Below are positions 63,159 through 64,000 of a stretch of DNA of 64,000 nucleotides, piece after piece. The stretch's first letter is position 1. Each line of letters opens with the position of its first letter. The DNA is taken from positions 2,369,158 to 2,433,157 of the forward strand of contig KB722737.1 of the NCBI GenBank assembly GCA_000349905.1, written 5' to 3'. The position numbers and the translations under genes were made by a program. This DNA is from Volvariella volvacea V23. Taxonomy: Eukaryota; Basidiomycota; Agaricomycetes; Agaricales; Pluteaceae. The notes beneath the pieces were generated by a model. The model had not been told where the DNA came from. It did no database searches and was given only the letters and a program-made list of their open reading frames with translations.

Positions 63159-64000
63159 ATGTCGTCCGATGGCGGCTATCTAGCCAACGGCCAAGTCAAC
63201 CAGACCAACGGCTATGACGTTCACCACGCTATTGACCAGGGTCCTGTTCCAGTCCACACATACGACCCGGAGGCTCCCCCCTCGAGAAGCGGGCTGCNNN
63301 NNNNNNNNNNNNNNNNNNNNNNNNNNNNNNNNNNNNNNNNNNNNNNNNNNNNNNNNNNNNNNNNNNNNNNNNNNNNNNNNNNNNNNNNNNNNNNNNNGGC
63401 CTTGCTGCTAAGGACTTGAACATCCAGCAAACTCCTCAGCGACCGACAGCACAAGGTACCAGTTCACATTCAACGTGGCGTCCCCACAGTTGTCTGACAT
63501 ATATCGTACAGAATTGCCTGTGGAACAACCTCGAGGGGACCGGTCCCGACGATCACCATCGACGACATCGACAAAGAAAAGGTTAAAGAAGCTCAAGAAA
63601 CGTCCTCGGAGCCCGCAACGGAGCCCGCATCAGTTGTTGACGGGGACAAGGCAAATGGACAATCTGTCCCCGGGGAGTTACCTGAAGCCCCAGCTCCTGC
63701 AATTCCAGACTGGTACCTTGTTGGTTGGCGCCAGGTTTCGGGTGCCGATAAGCCTAAGCCTGAACTTGAAGGGGAGGAAAAGGACAAAGGCGTACTGGAT
63801 GCGTTCCTTGCTGAACAGTATTACGGCGATTGGTATCATAATGCCGGCATCATCATCTTCGTGAGTTGCAAGCTTCACGGTTTCTGGCTTTACCTTCTGA
63901 GCATTAATTACATCAGGCTGTTCTTGCTAGCCATTTCTTGACGCGGTTCAACCTTGGCTGGGGGTGGCTATTTATTGTTTTGGCGATATGCAGCACATAT
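63159..64000 (+). CDS. Tricalbin (extended-synaptotagmin-like), 5' part
   Basis: Tricalbins tether the ER to the plasma membrane with an ER hairpin, an SMP lipid-transfer domain and C2 domains. Only the N-terminal part is here. ATG 63159 gives MSSDGGYLANGQVNQTNGYD. A 100-base gap falls in the first exon at 63298-63397. The next parts include LAAKDLNIQQTPQRPTAQ and an acidic linker rich in Glu, Pro and Ala, with PEAPAPAIPDWYLVGWRQVS. The family block is FLAEQYYGDWYHNAGIIIF, then an intron, then AVLASHFLTRFNLGWGWLFI (ER membrane hairpin) and VLAICSTY at the edge. The SMP and C2 domains must lie beyond base 64000. Numbering across the gap is not reliable. Confidence 0.9.
63298..63397. other. Assembly gap (100 N) inside the first tricalbin exon
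   Basis: Exactly 100 N, a placeholder of unknown true size. It falls in coding sequence, between SRSGL and AAKDLNI. Because 100 is not a multiple of three, the frame across it cannot be judged. An intron might lie within it. Confidence 0.95.

Overview
The window is nuclear DNA from a filamentous basidiomycete, most likely an agaricomycete. Genes are tightly packed and cut by many introns of about 45-70 nt with GT..AG ends. The products are conserved eukaryotic housekeeping proteins with fungal hallmarks: a Ugo1-like carrier, chitin deacetylase, AIM18-type CHI-fold protein, fungal TFB2 and LEA1, and a TMEM205-like protein. The species cannot be named from the sequence. Two 100-base runs of N (7491-7590 and 63298-63397) are assembly gaps.

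Layout. 1-7.9 kb (-): most of BLM10/PSME4, a proteasome activator, running off the left edge. 8.1-12.7 kb (+): CHI-fold protein, phytanoyl-CoA dioxygenase-like protein, histone H3, TIM21. 12.8-13.4 kb (-): V-ATPase subunit F, divergent from ECD/SGT1 (+) and followed by the AP-3 sigma subunit (+). 17.6-18.9 kb (-): Mediator subunit MED6, divergent from an NRAMP metal transporter (+). 21.8-22.9 kb (-): C2H2 zinc-finger factor. 23.6-28.4 kb: tRNA-Lys with intron, MCM5 (-), tRNA-Thr, CSN6 (+). 29.0-35.4 kb: two divergent protein kinases, Ste20/FRAY-like (-) and SRPK-like (+). 35.4-37.8 kb: the longest gene-poor stretch. 37.8-44.4 kb (-): chitin deacetylase, NAP/SET histone chaperone, SAC1. 44.5-47.8 kb (+): TFB2 and LEA1. 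48.0-55.1 kb (-): TMEM205-like protein, Rieske protein RIP1, secreted glycerophosphodiesterase, COX19, bZIP factor. 56.2-58.5 kb (+): NPL4. 58.9-62.5 kb: Nudix hydrolase (-), tRNA-Gln (+), Ugo1-like carrier (-). 63.2 kb to the right edge (+): start of a tricalbin.

The genes form no pathway cluster; this is an ordinary euchromatic region. Loose themes are mitochondria (AIM18-like, TIM21, RIP1, COX19, Ugo1-like), protein turnover (BLM10, CSN6, NPL4), transcription and chromatin (H3, MED6, TFB2, NAP/SET, two transcription factors), and phosphoinositide and ER-contact biology (SAC1, tricalbin). I found no convincing new system. The observations most worth testing are two uORFs plus a 10-bp hairpin just upstream of the bZIP gene, a 252-nt stop-free in-frame intron in the chitin deacetylase gene, a 12-bp E-box palindrome inside a tRNA-Lys intron, a Nudix enzyme with probable C-terminal membrane helices, an NPL4 gene whose first coding exon is only the ATG, and an H3 tail with two extra residues.
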